Source: Rhodoplanes serenus
Lineage (GTDB): Bacteria > Pseudomonadota > Alphaproteobacteria > Rhizobiales > Xanthobacteraceae
Length of the DNA stretch: 64,000 nucleotides
Assembly: GCA_009720755.1 (NCBI GenBank)
Contig: WNKV01000006.1
Span: 206,848 to 270,847 of the forward strand
Direction of reading: 5' to 3'
In this document: piece after piece, positions 48,907-57,869 of the stretch
Numbering within the stretch: the stretch's first letter is position 1
Layout: every line of letters begins with the position of its first letter
Made by a program: the position numbers and the translations under genes
Notes under the pieces: generated by a model
The model's input: the letters and a program-made list of their open reading frames with translations, nothing else
Told to the model about the DNA's origin: nothing
Database searches by the model: none

Positions 48907-49675
48907 GCTGGCCGTCCTGCTGGCCGTCGCCTTGATCGGTGGCGGATCGCTGGCCGTGGTGACGATCGCCTCGGCGCAGAGCGGCAAGCCGCCGGCCAAG
49001 GAGGCGCCCGGCAAGCCGGCCGCCAAGGAGACACCCGCCAAGGAGACGACCGCGAGCCCGGCCGCCGCACCGGCCGCCACCAAGGCGAAGTACGGCATCG
49101 GCCGCGAGGCCAAGCCGGAGGAGATCGCCGGCTGGGACATCGATGTGCGGCCGGACGGGCAGGGCCTCCCGCCCGGCAAGGGCACGGCCCGCAAGGGCGA
49201 GGCGCTGTTCGTCGAGCAGTGCGCCTCCTGTCACGGCGAGTTCGGCGAGAGTGCCGGCCGCTGGCCGGTGCTCGCCGGCGGCGCCGGCACGCTGGCCAGC
49301 CACGACCCGGTCAAGACCATCGGCTCCTACTGGCCGTATGCCTCCACCGTGATCGACTACGTGCGGCGCGCCATGCCGTTCGGCAACGCACAATCGTTGT
49401 CGGGCGACGACCTCTATGCGATCGTCGCCTACGTGCTCTATCTGAACGACGTGATCACGGATCAGGATCTGGAGCTGTCGGACAAGACCTTTCCGACCGT
49501 CAAGCTCTCCAACGAGGCGAACTTCTTCGATGACGACCGCGAGGTGTCCGAGAAGAGCTTCTGGAAGAAGGACCCGTGCATGACGAACTGCGCGGCCGGA
49601 ACCCCGACGGTGCTCGGGCGGGCCCGATCCATCGACGTCACCCCCGAGGACGGCAAGGGACCCCGGGTCGAATGA
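48890..49675 (+). CDS. soxD: Sulfane dehydrogenase cytochrome SoxD, single-haem
   Basis: The 261-residue precursor has a signal peptide (cleavage near ASAQ, residue 30), an Ala/Lys/Pro-rich linker (31-66) and a cytochrome c domain with CASCH at 111-115 and a likely Met ligand in RRAMPFGN. Only one haem motif occurs, unlike the dihaem SoxD of Paracoccus; the C-terminal CMTNC has no haem His. It accepts electrons from SoxC. The stop overlaps the next start in an ATGA. Confidence 0.92.
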   Translation: MSRFRELAVLLAVALIGGGSLAVVTIASAQSGKPPAKEAPGKPAAKETPAKETTASPAAAPAATKAKYGIGREAKPEEIAGWDIDVRPDGQGLPPGKGTARKGEALFVEQCASCHGEFGESAGRWPVLAGGAGTLASHDPVKTIGSYWPYASTVIDYVRRAMPFGNAQSLSGDDLYAIVAYVLYLNDVITDQDLELSDKTFPTVKLSNEANFFDDDREVSEKSFWKKDPCMTNCAAGTPTVLGRARSIDVTPEDGKGPRVE

Positions 49676-50076
49676 CGCGGCTCGCCGTCTCCGCCCGCGT
49701 GGTCACCGCCCCCGTGGCTGCCGCCTCCGGGCCCGTCGTGCTCGCCGCCGTCACGGCCGTCGCCGTGATAGCGGCGGCGGCGAGCCCGGTGGCGGTGGTG
49801 GCGGCGGACCGCGCCGCCGGGGCGGTGAAAGGCGATCGCGAGCTCGGCCAGTATCTGTCGTCGGAATGCGTGACCTGCCACCAGATCAGCGGGCGTTACG
49901 ACGGCATCCCGCCGATCGTCGGCTGGCCGGAGGAGAGCTTCGTCGAGATCCTGAGCGAGTATCGCGACAAGAAGCGTGAGAACCAGGTGATGCGCAGCAT
50001 CGCGGTGAAGTTCTCGGACGAGGAGATCGCGGCGCTGGCGGCCTATTTCGGCAGCCTCAAGCCGCGCACCGACTGA
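49672..50076 (+). CDS. soxE: Monohaem cytochrome c, SoxE-like
   Basis: The 134-residue precursor has a long hydrophobic signal region (to about residue 45) and one CVTCH at 66-70 with a possible Met ligand (NQVMRSIAVKFSD). It sits between soxD and soxF, where the cytochrome subunit of flavocytochrome c usually lies. It could serve SoxF or replace the second haem domain missing from SoxD. It is translationally coupled to soxD. Confidence 0.8.
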   Translation: MTRLAVSARVVTAPVAAASGPVVLAAVTAVAVIAAAASPVAVVAADRAAGAVKGDRELGQYLSSECVTCHQISGRYDGIPPIVGWPEESFVEILSEYRDKKRENQVMRSIAVKFSDEEIAALAAYFGSLKPRTD

Positions 50077-50363
50077 GGCGTCGCGCCGCCGCCGGTCCGA
50101 GCGCTCGCGCCGGATCGGGGTCGGTGTGGCGTCTTGCAATTCGGTGGTGTCGTCGTGGCGCGGTGGAGGCCGCGACATTCCGGGAGGGGGGACCTCCCGA
50201 TTTGGTCCGGGGCCGCGCGAAACGAGTGGTTCGGCCTTGGACGATGGTTATGATGATCAATGCAGAGTTCGATCACCGATAGCGGATCACAGAGACGACG
50301 GACCCGCGATGTCCCGCCCCTTGGGGCAGTGGCGCGGTCCGCAGCGCGTCCAGGGAGGACCTC

Positions 50364-51632
50364 ATGATTGCCGTCACCCGTCGTGTTTTCTCCGTCGCGT
50401 CGCTCGCCGGCGTCGCTGCCGTCGCTTTTCCGGCGGTGCTGCGCGGCCAGGCCAAGCCGCGCCTCGTGGTCATCGGCGGCGGCCCGGCCGGCGCCACCGT
50501 GGCCAAGTACGTCGCCAAGGATTCCAACGGCGCCATCGACGTGACGCTGGTCGAGCCGCTCGCCAAGTTCGTCACCTGCTTCCACTCGAACCTGTATCTC
50601 GGCGATTTCCGGAGCTGGGACTCGATCGCCCACGACTACAAGCTCGACGCCTACGGCGTGAAGCATGTGCGCCAGGCCGCGAGCGCCATCGATCGTGACA
50701 AGAAGCAGGTGCGGCTCGCCGACGGATCGACCCTGGACTACGATCGGCTGGTGGTGGCGCCCGGCATCGATCTCGCATTCGACTCGGTGCCCGGCTGGTC
50801 CGAGGAGGCGGCCGAGGTGATGCCGCACGCCTGGAAGCCGGGGCCGCAGACGCAGCTTCTCAAGACGAGGCTCGACGCGCTCCAGGACGGTGCGACCATC
50901 GTGATGGTGGCGCCGCCCAATCCCTATCGCTGCCCGCCCGGTCCCTACGAGCGGGTGTCCTGCATGGCGGCCGTCCTCAAGAAGAAGGGCCACAGCAAGT
51001 CACGCATCGTGGTGGTCGATCCCAAGGACCGCTTCTCCAAGATGGCGCTGTTCCAGGAAGGCTGGCAGGCGCACTATCCGGGCATGGTCGAGTGGATGGA
51101 CCCGAAGATGCATGGTGGCCTGAAGAGCGTCGATCCCAAGACCGGCACCGTCGTCACCGATCTCGAGACCATCAAGGCCGATCTCGTCAACGTCATCCCC
51201 AAGCAGATGGCCGGCAAGATCGCCCGCGATGCGGGGCTCGCCAACGGCACCGGCTATTGCCCGATCGATCCCGCCACCATGAAGTCGGCGCAGGACCCCA
51301 ACATCTTCGTGCTCGGTGACGCGGCGATTGCGGGCGCCATGCCGAAGTCGGCGTTCTCGGCCAACAGCCAGGCCAAGGTGGTGGCGCTGGCGGTGCGCGG
51401 CGAGCTCACCGGCTCCCGCGTCTTCCCGGCCCGCTACGCCAACACCTGCTGGTCGGTCATCGCGGCCGACGACACCGTCAAGATCGGCGGCCGCTACGAG
51501 CCCAAGGACGGCGCCATCGCCGAGGTCGAGGGCTTCGTCTCCAAGACCGGCGAGGACAAGGACGTGCGGCGCCAGACCAGCGAGGAGAACATGGGCTGGT
51601 ACAAGGGCATCGTGGCGGACATCTTTGCCTGA
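50364..51632 (+). CDS. soxF: Flavocytochrome c sulfide dehydrogenase flavoprotein SoxF
   Basis: This 422-residue exported flavoprotein oxidises sulfide or reactivates SoxYZ. It has a Tat-like signal (TRRVFSVASLAGVAA), the dinucleotide motif VVIGGGPAGATVAKY, the covalent-FAD Cys72 (FVTCFHSNL), and the redox disulfide Cys190 (NPYRCPPGPYE) and Cys362 (NTCWSVI). All match characterised FccB/SoxF. AGGGAGGAC precedes the ATG at 50364. The 287-bp gap after soxE has no gene that I can support. Confidence 0.93.
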   Translation: MIAVTRRVFSVASLAGVAAVAFPAVLRGQAKPRLVVIGGGPAGATVAKYVAKDSNGAIDVTLVEPLAKFVTCFHSNLYLGDFRSWDSIAHDYKLDAYGVKHVRQAASAIDRDKKQVRLADGSTLDYDRLVVAPGIDLAFDSVPGWSEEAAEVMPHAWKPGPQTQLLKTRLDALQDGATIVMVAPPNPYRCPPGPYERVSCMAAVLKKKGHSKSRIVVVDPKDRFSKMALFQEGWQAHYPGMVEWMDPKMHGGLKSVDPKTGTVVTDLETIKADLVNVIPKQMAGKIARDAGLANGTGYCPIDPATMKSAQDPNIFVLGDAAIAGAMPKSAFSANSQAKVVALAVRGELTGSRVFPARYANTCWSVIAADDTVKIGGRYEPKDGAIAEVEGFVSKTGEDKDVRRQTSEENMGWYKGIVADIFA

Positions 51633-51787
51633 CACGAGGCGCGATCGTGATGCGCGGCACGGCTCGCGCATCCATCGTCGAAGCGAAGCAGTCGTGCGTT
51701 CAGATGTGTCGCCGGGCACCCGCCCGGCGACGATGCCGGACCGGGGAACACGTCGTGACGCGAAGCACCTCCGAAGCGGACGACGCC

Positions 51788-53104
51788 ATGCGTGACGCGA
51801 TCGATCGGCGCGACGTCCTGCGCGGCCTGGCCGGCGCTCTCGCCGGCGCCGCCGTCACGGTGTCCACCTCGCCGGGGCCCGCGCACGCATCCTCGGCGCT
51901 CGCCAGTCCGGCGCTGGCTCAGGTGCGGCCGCGCGTCGTGGTGGTCGGCGGCGGCGCGGGTGGCGCCACCGCGGCCAAGTATCTGGTCGCCGGCGGCGCC
52001 GATCTCGACGTCACGCTGATCGAGGCCAACCGCACCTACGTCACCCCGTTCACCTCGAACCTGTTTCTCGGCGGCCTCAAGCCGTTCGAGCAGCTCGAAT
52101 ACGGCTACGACAATCTCGCCGGCCGCGGTGTTCGGTTGGTGTTCGAGCGGGTGACCGAGATCGAGCGCTCCGCCCGCATGGTGCGGCTCGCCGACGGATC
52201 GCGCATCCCGTACGACCGGCTGATCCTGTCGCCCGGCATCGACTTCCGCTGGACCGCGCTGCCCGGCTGGTCGGAAGCGGCGGCCGAGACCATGCCGCAT
52301 GCCTGGACGGGCGGCGCCCAGTTCCGGCTCCTGAAGCGCCAGCTCGACGCGGTGCCGGATGGCGGCCTGATCGTCGTCGTGGCGCCGCCGGCGCCTTATC
52401 GCTGCCCGCCGGCGCCCTACGAGCGCGCCTCCATGATGGCGCTGGCGCTGAAGCGGCGCGGCGTCCAGGGCGCCCGCATCGTCATCCTCGACGCCAAGGA
52501 TCACTTCGCCATGCAGCCGCTGTTCGAGGACGGCTGGGCGCGGCACTATCCCGGCACGATCGAGTGGCAGGACCCGCAGATGCACGGCGGCATCAAGGAG
52601 ATCGATCCCGAGGCCATGACGGTGACGACCGACCTGGAGACCCACAAGGCGGCGCTCGTCAACGTCATCCCGCCCCAGGTGGCCGGCCGCCTCGGCCGCG
52701 ACGCCGGCCTCACCGACGAGACCGGGTGGTGCCCGGTCGATGCCGGCACCATGGCGTCACGGATCGATCCGAACATCCACGTCATCGGCGACGCGGCGAT
52801 CGGCGGCGACTTCCCGAAGTCGGGCTTCGCGGCCAACAACGAGGCCAAGAACACCGCGATGATCGTCCGCCACGACCTGGTCGGCGGGCGGCTGCTGCCG
52901 GTGCGCTTCACCAATCACTGCTGGAGCACCATCGCGCCCGACGACGCCATCAAGAACGGCGCCCGCTACGAGCCGCGCGACGGCAAGATCGTCATGCTCG
53001 ATCCCTACACGTCGCAGCGCGACGAGACGCCGGAGCTGCGTGAGAAGCAGGCCCGCGAGGCGGTCGGCTGGTATCGCGGCATGACCACCGACATCTTCGG
53101 CTGA
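51788..53104 (+). CDS. Second SoxF-like flavoprotein lacking the flavin-linking Cys
   Basis: This 438-residue paralogue of the preceding protein has a Tat signal (DRRDVLRGLAGAL) and VVVGGGAGGATAAKY, and keeps the redox cysteines Cys206 (APYRCPPAPYE) and Cys378 (NHCWSTI). The FAD-attachment Cys is Pro87 (YVTPFTSNL), so its FAD must be held non-covalently. It lies 155 bp after soxF. An in-frame GTG at 51755 is an alternative start. It may act on another sulfur species or carrier. Confidence 0.9.
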   Translation: MRDAIDRRDVLRGLAGALAGAAVTVSTSPGPAHASSALASPALAQVRPRVVVVGGGAGGATAAKYLVAGGADLDVTLIEANRTYVTPFTSNLFLGGLKPFEQLEYGYDNLAGRGVRLVFERVTEIERSARMVRLADGSRIPYDRLILSPGIDFRWTALPGWSEAAAETMPHAWTGGAQFRLLKRQLDAVPDGGLIVVVAPPAPYRCPPAPYERASMMALALKRRGVQGARIVILDAKDHFAMQPLFEDGWARHYPGTIEWQDPQMHGGIKEIDPEAMTVTTDLETHKAALVNVIPPQVAGRLGRDAGLTDETGWCPVDAGTMASRIDPNIHVIGDAAIGGDFPKSGFAANNEAKNTAMIVRHDLVGGRLLPVRFTNHCWSTIAPDDAIKNGARYEPRDGKIVMLDPYTSQRDETPELREKQAREAVGWYRGMTTDIFG

Positions 53105-53132
53105 ATGGTGCGCCGCGTCAGGGACGAGCGCG

Positions 53133-53993
53133 TCAGCGCCTGAACACCACCGTCTTGCTGCCGTTGGGGATCACCCGGTGCTCGACGTGGAACTGCACCG
53201 CGCGGGCCAGCACCACGCTCTCGATGTCGCGGCCGATGCTGACGAAGTCCTCGGGCGTGAAAGTGTGGTCGATGCGCTCGACGCCCTGCTCGATGATCGG
53301 GCCTTCGTCGAGGTCGGCGGTCACGTAGTGGGCGGTGGCGCCGATGATCTTCACGCCGCGCGCATGCGCCTGGTGATAGGGGCGGGCGCCCTTGAAGCTC
53401 GGCAGAAACGAGTGGTGGATGTTGATGCAGCGCCACGACAGCGCCTTGCACATGTGGTCCGACAGCACCTGCATGTAGCGGGCCAGCACCACGAGGTCGA
53501 TGCGCAGGCGCTCGACCATCTCCAGCACGGCGGCTTCCTGCTCGGCCTTGGTGTCCTTGGTGACCGGCAGGAAGTGATACGGGATGCCGTGCCACTCGAC
53601 CACGCGGGCGAGGTCGGGATGGTTCGACACCACGGCCGGGATGTCGATGGGCAGGCTGCCGGTGCGGTAGCGGTACAAGAGATCGTTCAGGCAGTGGTCG
53701 AACTTCGACACCATGATCAGCACACGCGGCTTCACGGCGGTGTCGTGGAAGCGGTAGCGCATGCCGAAGCGGTGGGCGATGTCGCGGAAGCCCGCCTCGA
53801 TCTCGGCGATGGAGGGCTGGCCGGGGGTGGTGCGGAACACGGTGCGCTGGAAGAAGCCGCCGGTCTCGGGGTCGCCGAAATTCGCCGATTCGGTGATGAA
53901 GATGCCGAGCCCGGAGAGATAGCCGGTCACCGCGGCGACGATCCCGGTGGTGTCGGCGCAAGAGAGCGACAGGACGTAGGTGTTGGTGGTCAT
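53133..53993 (-). CDS. purU: Formyltetrahydrofolate deformylase
   Basis: PurU hydrolyses 10-formyl-THF to formate and THF. The 286-residue protein has an N-terminal ACT domain (about 5-80) and a formyltransferase-like domain with the catalytic Asn-His-Asp set (INIHHSFLPSFKGARPY, ATAHYVTADLDEGPII). It is convergent to the sox cluster, 28 bp from its end. Confidence 0.95.
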   Translation of the reverse strand: MTTNTYVLSLSCADTTGIVAAVTGYLSGLGIFITESANFGDPETGGFFQRTVFRTTPGQPSIAEIEAGFRDIAHRFGMRYRFHDTAVKPRVLIMVSKFDHCLNDLLYRYRTGSLPIDIPAVVSNHPDLARVVEWHGIPYHFLPVTKDTKAEQEAAVLEMVERLRIDLVVLARYMQVLSDHMCKALSWRCINIHHSFLPSFKGARPYHQAHARGVKIIGATAHYVTADLDEGPIIEQGVERIDHTFTPEDFVSIGRDIESVVLARAVQFHVEHRVIPNGSKTVVFRR

Positions 53994-54180
53994 GGGAGAG
54001 GCTGGTCCGGAAAGGGCGGCGCGGGACGTCTCGGCGGCCGAGGGCACCCGCCGCGGCGGGCGCCGAGAGGTAGCGAAATCCACGGGCCGTGGCCAGCGAA
54101 ACGGGCGGGGGACGGGTGGTCGCGAGGTGATGGGGCGACGGCCGGTCGGCTCGCTGCCGACGCGGGCCAAGCGGGCGTCG

Positions 54181-54256
54181 TGGTGCCGGGTGAGGGATTC
54201 GAACCCCCGACCCCCTGATTACAAATCAGGTGCTCTACCGGCTGAGCTAACCCGGC
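54181..54256 (-). tRNA. tRNA-Thr (UGU)
   Basis: On the minus strand the sequence starts GCCGGGT, has D-arm GCTC...GAGC, anticodon stem CCTGA/TCAGG with loop TTTGTAA (anticodon TGT), T-loop TTCGAAT and closes with ACCCGGC, discriminator A and an encoded CCA. It reads ACA codons. All four stems pair. Confidence 0.97.
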
Positions 54257-54367
54257 GACGGCGCCATCGGCGCAACCTGCTCTATATCAAACGGCCGGCG
54301 CCGACGCCACGCCGTGGGCGAGGCGGCGCGCTCCCGTGCGCTTGACCCGCCGCTGGCCGCGAAGCTA

Positions 54368-54381
54368 TATCGATAACGATA
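54368..54381. promoter_or_regulatory. Palindrome upstream of modA, possible Mo-responsive operator
   Basis: TATCG-ATAA-CGATA is a perfect inverted repeat with AT-rich flanks, 90 bp before the modA start. It somewhat resembles ModE/MopA boxes built from TATAT and CGAT half-sites, but it is not the full consensus. Confidence 0.4.
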
Positions 54382-54470
54382 CAGCAAGGCAGGCGCTCGG
54401 GCGTCGCCGCGGCCCGCCGCATCGCCTGTCCGGTGGCCGGCCGGCGCCCCTGCGACAATGGAGAAGGCCC

Positions 54471-55307
54471 ATGATCCGCTCCGCCCTTCGCGCCCTGGCG
54501 ATCACCTTCACGGTGGCGGCGCTCGCCGTCCCGGCGATGGCGCAGCCGGCGCCCGCCCCTGCGACACGCGCGCCCGGAGCCCCGGCCGGCGAGGCCCCGC
54601 CCGTCACCGTGTTCGCCGCCGCGTCGCTCCAGAACGCGCTCTCCGACCTCGCCAAGAGCTTCACCGCACAGACCACCGTGCCGGTGCGCTTCTCGTTCGC
54701 GGCGTCCTCGACGCTCGCCCGCCAGATGGAGCAGGGGGCGCCGGCCGAGCTGTTCGTCTCCGCCGATCTCGACTGGATGGACTGGGCCGAGGCCCGCAAG
54801 CTGATCGACCCGGCGACCCGGGTGAACCTCTTGGGCAACCGGCTGGTGCTGGTCGCCCCTGCCGACACCAAGGTCGCCACGGTGCCGCTCACCGCGGAGG
54901 GCCTGCGCGCCGCGCTCGGCGACGGGCGGCTCGCCACCGGGGCGGTCGCCTCGGTGCCGGTCGGCAAGTACGCCAAGACGGCGCTGGAGAAGCTCGGCCT
55001 GTGGGCCGAGACCGAGCCGCGGCTCGCCCAGGCCGAGAGCGTGCGGGCTGCCCTGGTGCTGGTGGCGCGCGGCGAGGCGGCGCTCGGCATCGTCTACGAG
55101 ACCGACGCCAAGGTGGAGCCGCGCGTCAAGGTGGTGGCGACCTTCCCGGCCGATTCGCATCCGCCGATCGTCTATCCGTTCGCCGTCACGGCCGCCGCCA
55201 AGGGTGACGGTGCGGCCCGTTTCCTGGCCTACTTGAAGCAGCCGGCCGCCCGGGCCGTGTTCGAGGCGCAGGGCTTCACGGTGCTCACCCCGGCGGGCGG
55301 TCTCTGA
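54471..55307 (+). CDS. modA: Molybdate-binding periplasmic protein ModA
   Basis: The 278-residue precursor has a Sec signal (cleavage after AMA, residue 24) and the ModA fold with VFAAASLQNAL, FAASSTLARQMEQGAPAE and SADLDWMDW, which bind molybdate or tungstate. It would supply molybdenum, which SoxC needs. No modB or modC follows; a hairpin and a PAP2 gene come next, so the transporter membrane and ATPase parts must be elsewhere. AATGGAGAAGG precedes the ATG at 54471. Confidence 0.92.
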   Translation: MIRSALRALAITFTVAALAVPAMAQPAPAPATRAPGAPAGEAPPVTVFAAASLQNALSDLAKSFTAQTTVPVRFSFAASSTLARQMEQGAPAELFVSADLDWMDWAEARKLIDPATRVNLLGNRLVLVAPADTKVATVPLTAEGLRAALGDGRLATGAVASVPVGKYAKTALEKLGLWAETEPRLAQAESVRAALVLVARGEAALGIVYETDAKVEPRVKVVATFPADSHPPIVYPFAVTAAAKGDGAARFLAYLKQPAARAVFEAQGFTVLTPAGGL

Positions 55308-55326
55308 GGCGCCCGCGCGAGATGCC

Positions 55327-55349
55327 GCCGCCGGCCCCTTCCGCCGGCG
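55327..55349 (+). terminator. Hairpin after modA
   Basis: CCGCCGGC and GCCGGCGG form a perfect 8-bp stem with a 7-base loop, about 20 bp past the modA stop. No U-tract follows. It suggests modA is monocistronic. Confidence 0.45.
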
Positions 55350-55474
55350 GGCGGGACTTGCTTTAAGTCGGTCCGGCCGATCCGCCGGCGATGTCGTGCG
55401 TGGCTTGCCCCTGGGGCCGCCCCCGCGGCCCGGCCCGCACGGACCCGCCGGAGTGACGACTTGCCGGAGTGACG

Positions 55475-56293
55475 ATGGCCCGCCAGACCGACTTCTCACC
55501 CCGGGTGCCCGTGACGGCGCTCGGTCAGCCGTATCCGCCGGGCTCCTGGCGCCGGGTGGCGCTTCTCGCCATCCTCGCGGTCGGTGCCGCGGCCGGCCTG
55601 GTGTTCGGCCTGTTTCCGCAGCTCGATCTCGCCATCACCGCCCTGGTCTACGACGCCGCCCGTCGCGTCTGGCCCTATGCCTACGATCCGACCTTGCAGA
55701 CTGTGCGCGACGTCAACGACATGATCGTGCGCCTGGTGGCGATCGCGGCCGGCGTGGTTCTGATCGTCCGCCTCGCGGCGCCGCGAGCCGCCGTGATGTG
55801 GCTGCCCGCGGCACTGTCGCTGCGTGCCGCCCTGTTTGTGCTGACGACGCTCGCGGTGGCGCCCGGCCTCATCGTCAACGGCATCCTCAAGCCACATGGC
55901 GGCCGGCCGCGCCCCATCGAGGTCACGCCGTTCGGCGGCACCCTCGATTTCGTGCCGTGGTGGAGCCCGTTCGGAGGCTGCGATTCGAACTGCTCGTTCG
56001 CGTCGGGGGAGATGTCGAGCGCCACCTGGCTGCTCGCCGCCGCCCTGCTGCTGCCGGCGCCGCTGCGGCCGCTCGGCATCGCGGTCGTGCTCGCCTGGGC
56101 CGTGGTGGTGGGCGGCGTGCGCATCGCCATGGGCGGCCACTTCGCCTCCGACGTGCTGTTGTCCGGCGTGCTGACCGCGCTGACCGTGTGGGTTCTCTAC
56201 GTTGTCGTGATGCGGCCCGGCCAGCCGACGCCGCTCACAGGCCCGGACAGTTCGCCAGCGGGCCGAGGGGATCGCGCGGCCCGTTCAGCCTGA
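55475..56293 (+). CDS. PAP2 family membrane phosphatase
   Basis: This 272-residue protein has five to six helices and the three acid-phosphatase motifs KPHGGRPRP (about 139-147), SFASGEMSS (about 175-183) and RIAMGGHFASD (about 213-223). The second motif has Glu where most PAP2 enzymes have His. Relatives dephosphorylate lipid A, undecaprenyl pyrophosphate or phosphatidylglycerophosphate at the inner membrane's outer face. Its 3' end overlaps the convergent glycosyltransferase gene by 59 bp. Confidence 0.85.
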   Translation: MARQTDFSPRVPVTALGQPYPPGSWRRVALLAILAVGAAAGLVFGLFPQLDLAITALVYDAARRVWPYAYDPTLQTVRDVNDMIVRLVAIAAGVVLIVRLAAPRAAVMWLPAALSLRAALFVLTTLAVAPGLIVNGILKPHGGRPRPIEVTPFGGTLDFVPWWSPFGGCDSNCSFASGEMSSATWLLAAALLLPAPLRPLGIAVVLAWAVVVGGVRIAMGGHFASDVLLSGVLTALTVWVLYVVVMRPGQPTPLTGPDSSPAGRGDRAARSA

Positions 56294-57773
56294 AGGCGCG
56301 GAAGCCGCGTGGCCCGCCGGTGCCCTGGCCGGTGGCGACCAGCCCGAGCGGCTCGACCCGCTCGACATGCGCCGCGATGCGCCGCGGGTCGGGGCAGACG
56401 GTCACCAGCAGCACCGGGCCGGGCGTCTGCGCCGTGTAGGGGCTGCCGAGGTCGAAGGACGGGATCTCCTCGGTGCGCCACGACAGCACCGGAATGCCGG
56501 TGTCGCGCAGATAGTAGAGCAGGGCGCCGAGCTCGCCGCGCGAATCGCTGACGATGGCGCGCGCGCCGGCGGCCCGCGCGGTGGCGGCGGCCTTCTCGGC
56601 GAAGTCGCGCCAACCGAGCGTGCGGGCATAGGGGTTCGGGTTGCGCAGGCCCGGCACGGCCACCCGGTCCGCGATGGTGTCGCCGATCAGGAGCCCGGCC
56701 TGCGCCACCACGCCGATCACCAGGCTGGCGGCGATCCAGCCGCGGGCGCGCTCCCGCACCAAGGTCGCAGCGGCCACCACCACGCCCGACACGAAGGCGA
56801 CCGCGGCCCAGTTGGCGTGCGCCTTGGCGGTGAACGCGAACGCCGTGATCACCGCGATCGGCACCAGGCAGAAGCCGATCATCACCCGGTCCATCTCGCC
56901 CAGGCGCCCGCGCAGGAGCCGCACCGTGACGACGATCATCACGGCGAAGATCACCGGGCCGAACACGCCGAACTGCGCCGCCAGGAACTCCAGTGCCCGC
57001 AGCGCGCTCCACCGCGTCTCCTCGCCGGTCACCAGGCTGCCGGTGTGCTTGAAGGTGATGAAGCCAGTCGAGACGTTCCAGGCGATGTTGGGCGACACCA
57101 CCACGGCGGCGATCAGGAGCGCCACCCACAGATGCGGGCCGCGCAGCAGCGCCCGCGCCCGCGGGCTCACCACGGCGGCGATCACCACGCCCGGCACGAA
57201 GAACACCATGGCGTATTTGGCGAGCAGCCCGAGCCCGGCGGCGACGCCGAGCAGGATCGCGTGGCGCCAGCGCGGCGCCTCCAGCAGCTTGACGAAGCCA
57301 TAGAGCGCGACGGCCCAGCAGAACAGCAGCGGCACGTCGGTCGAGATGATGCGCGACGAGAAGGCGGCGCCGGTGGTCAGCGCCGTCATCAGGGCGGCCC
57401 AGAAGCCGACCCGCTCGTCATAGGCGGCCCGGCCGATGGCGTACACCGCGAGGCTGGTGCCGAAGTAGAACACCGGCGAGGCGGCGCGCACGCACCATTC
57501 GGCACTGCCGCAGACCCGCTCGGCCCCGAAGATGATCCAGGCGAGCAGCGGCGGCTTCGAGTAGTAGCCGAAGGCGAGGTTCTGGGCCCACGACCAGTAC
57601 TGCGCCTCGTCGTAGAAGAGATCGACGATCGACAGCCGCAGCCCGATCAGCCGCAGGGCCGTCAGCGCCGCCAGGATCGCCAGGAGGAGCGGCAGCCGGG
57701 TCAGCGGCTTGCGCTCCGGCCTCGGGGGCGCCACGGCGGCGAGCGGGGTCTTCAGGGCGAACGTGTCGGGCAT
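56235..57773 (-). CDS. ArnT-like (GT83/PMT-type) membrane glycosyltransferase
   Basis: The 512-residue protein has about ten to twelve helices, the catalytic DEAQYWSW motif in the first periplasmic loop (about 52-59), and a soluble C-terminal domain. This is the layout of ArnT and related enzymes that move a sugar from undecaprenyl phosphate to lipid A or another envelope target. The ATG at 57773 starts a basic N-tail; the frame is open upstream. Overlap with the PAP2 phosphatase suggests both may act on lipids, but this is inference. Confidence 0.83.
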   Translation of the reverse strand: MPDTFALKTPLAAVAPPRPERKPLTRLPLLLAILAALTALRLIGLRLSIVDLFYDEAQYWSWAQNLAFGYYSKPPLLAWIIFGAERVCGSAEWCVRAASPVFYFGTSLAVYAIGRAAYDERVGFWAALMTALTTGAAFSSRIISTDVPLLFCWAVALYGFVKLLEAPRWRHAILLGVAAGLGLLAKYAMVFFVPGVVIAAVVSPRARALLRGPHLWVALLIAAVVVSPNIAWNVSTGFITFKHTGSLVTGEETRWSALRALEFLAAQFGVFGPVIFAVMIVVTVRLLRGRLGEMDRVMIGFCLVPIAVITAFAFTAKAHANWAAVAFVSGVVVAAATLVRERARGWIAASLVIGVVAQAGLLIGDTIADRVAVPGLRNPNPYARTLGWRDFAEKAAATARAAGARAIVSDSRGELGALLYYLRDTGIPVLSWRTEEIPSFDLGSPYTAQTPGPVLLVTVCPDPRRIAAHVERVEPLGLVATGQGTGGPRGFRAFRLNGPRDPLGPLANCPGL

Positions 57774-57869
57774 GCGGCGGCCAATGGCTCCAGGGCCGCC
57801 CCGTCTAGCAGCCGCACCGAGGCTATTCAATGAAGGGGAGGGTGCCGCTGGGGGAGGGGGCGGCCCGCC

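Noticed and set aside
51788..53104. Reading the second SoxF as sulfide:quinone reductase
   Set aside because: The RCPP and HCWS cysteine contexts and overall likeness to SoxF fit flavocytochrome c, and there is a Tat signal.
54181..54256. tRNA-Thr as attachment site of a genomic island
   Set aside because: I noticed no direct repeat of the tRNA 3' end and no integrase in the flanking sequence.
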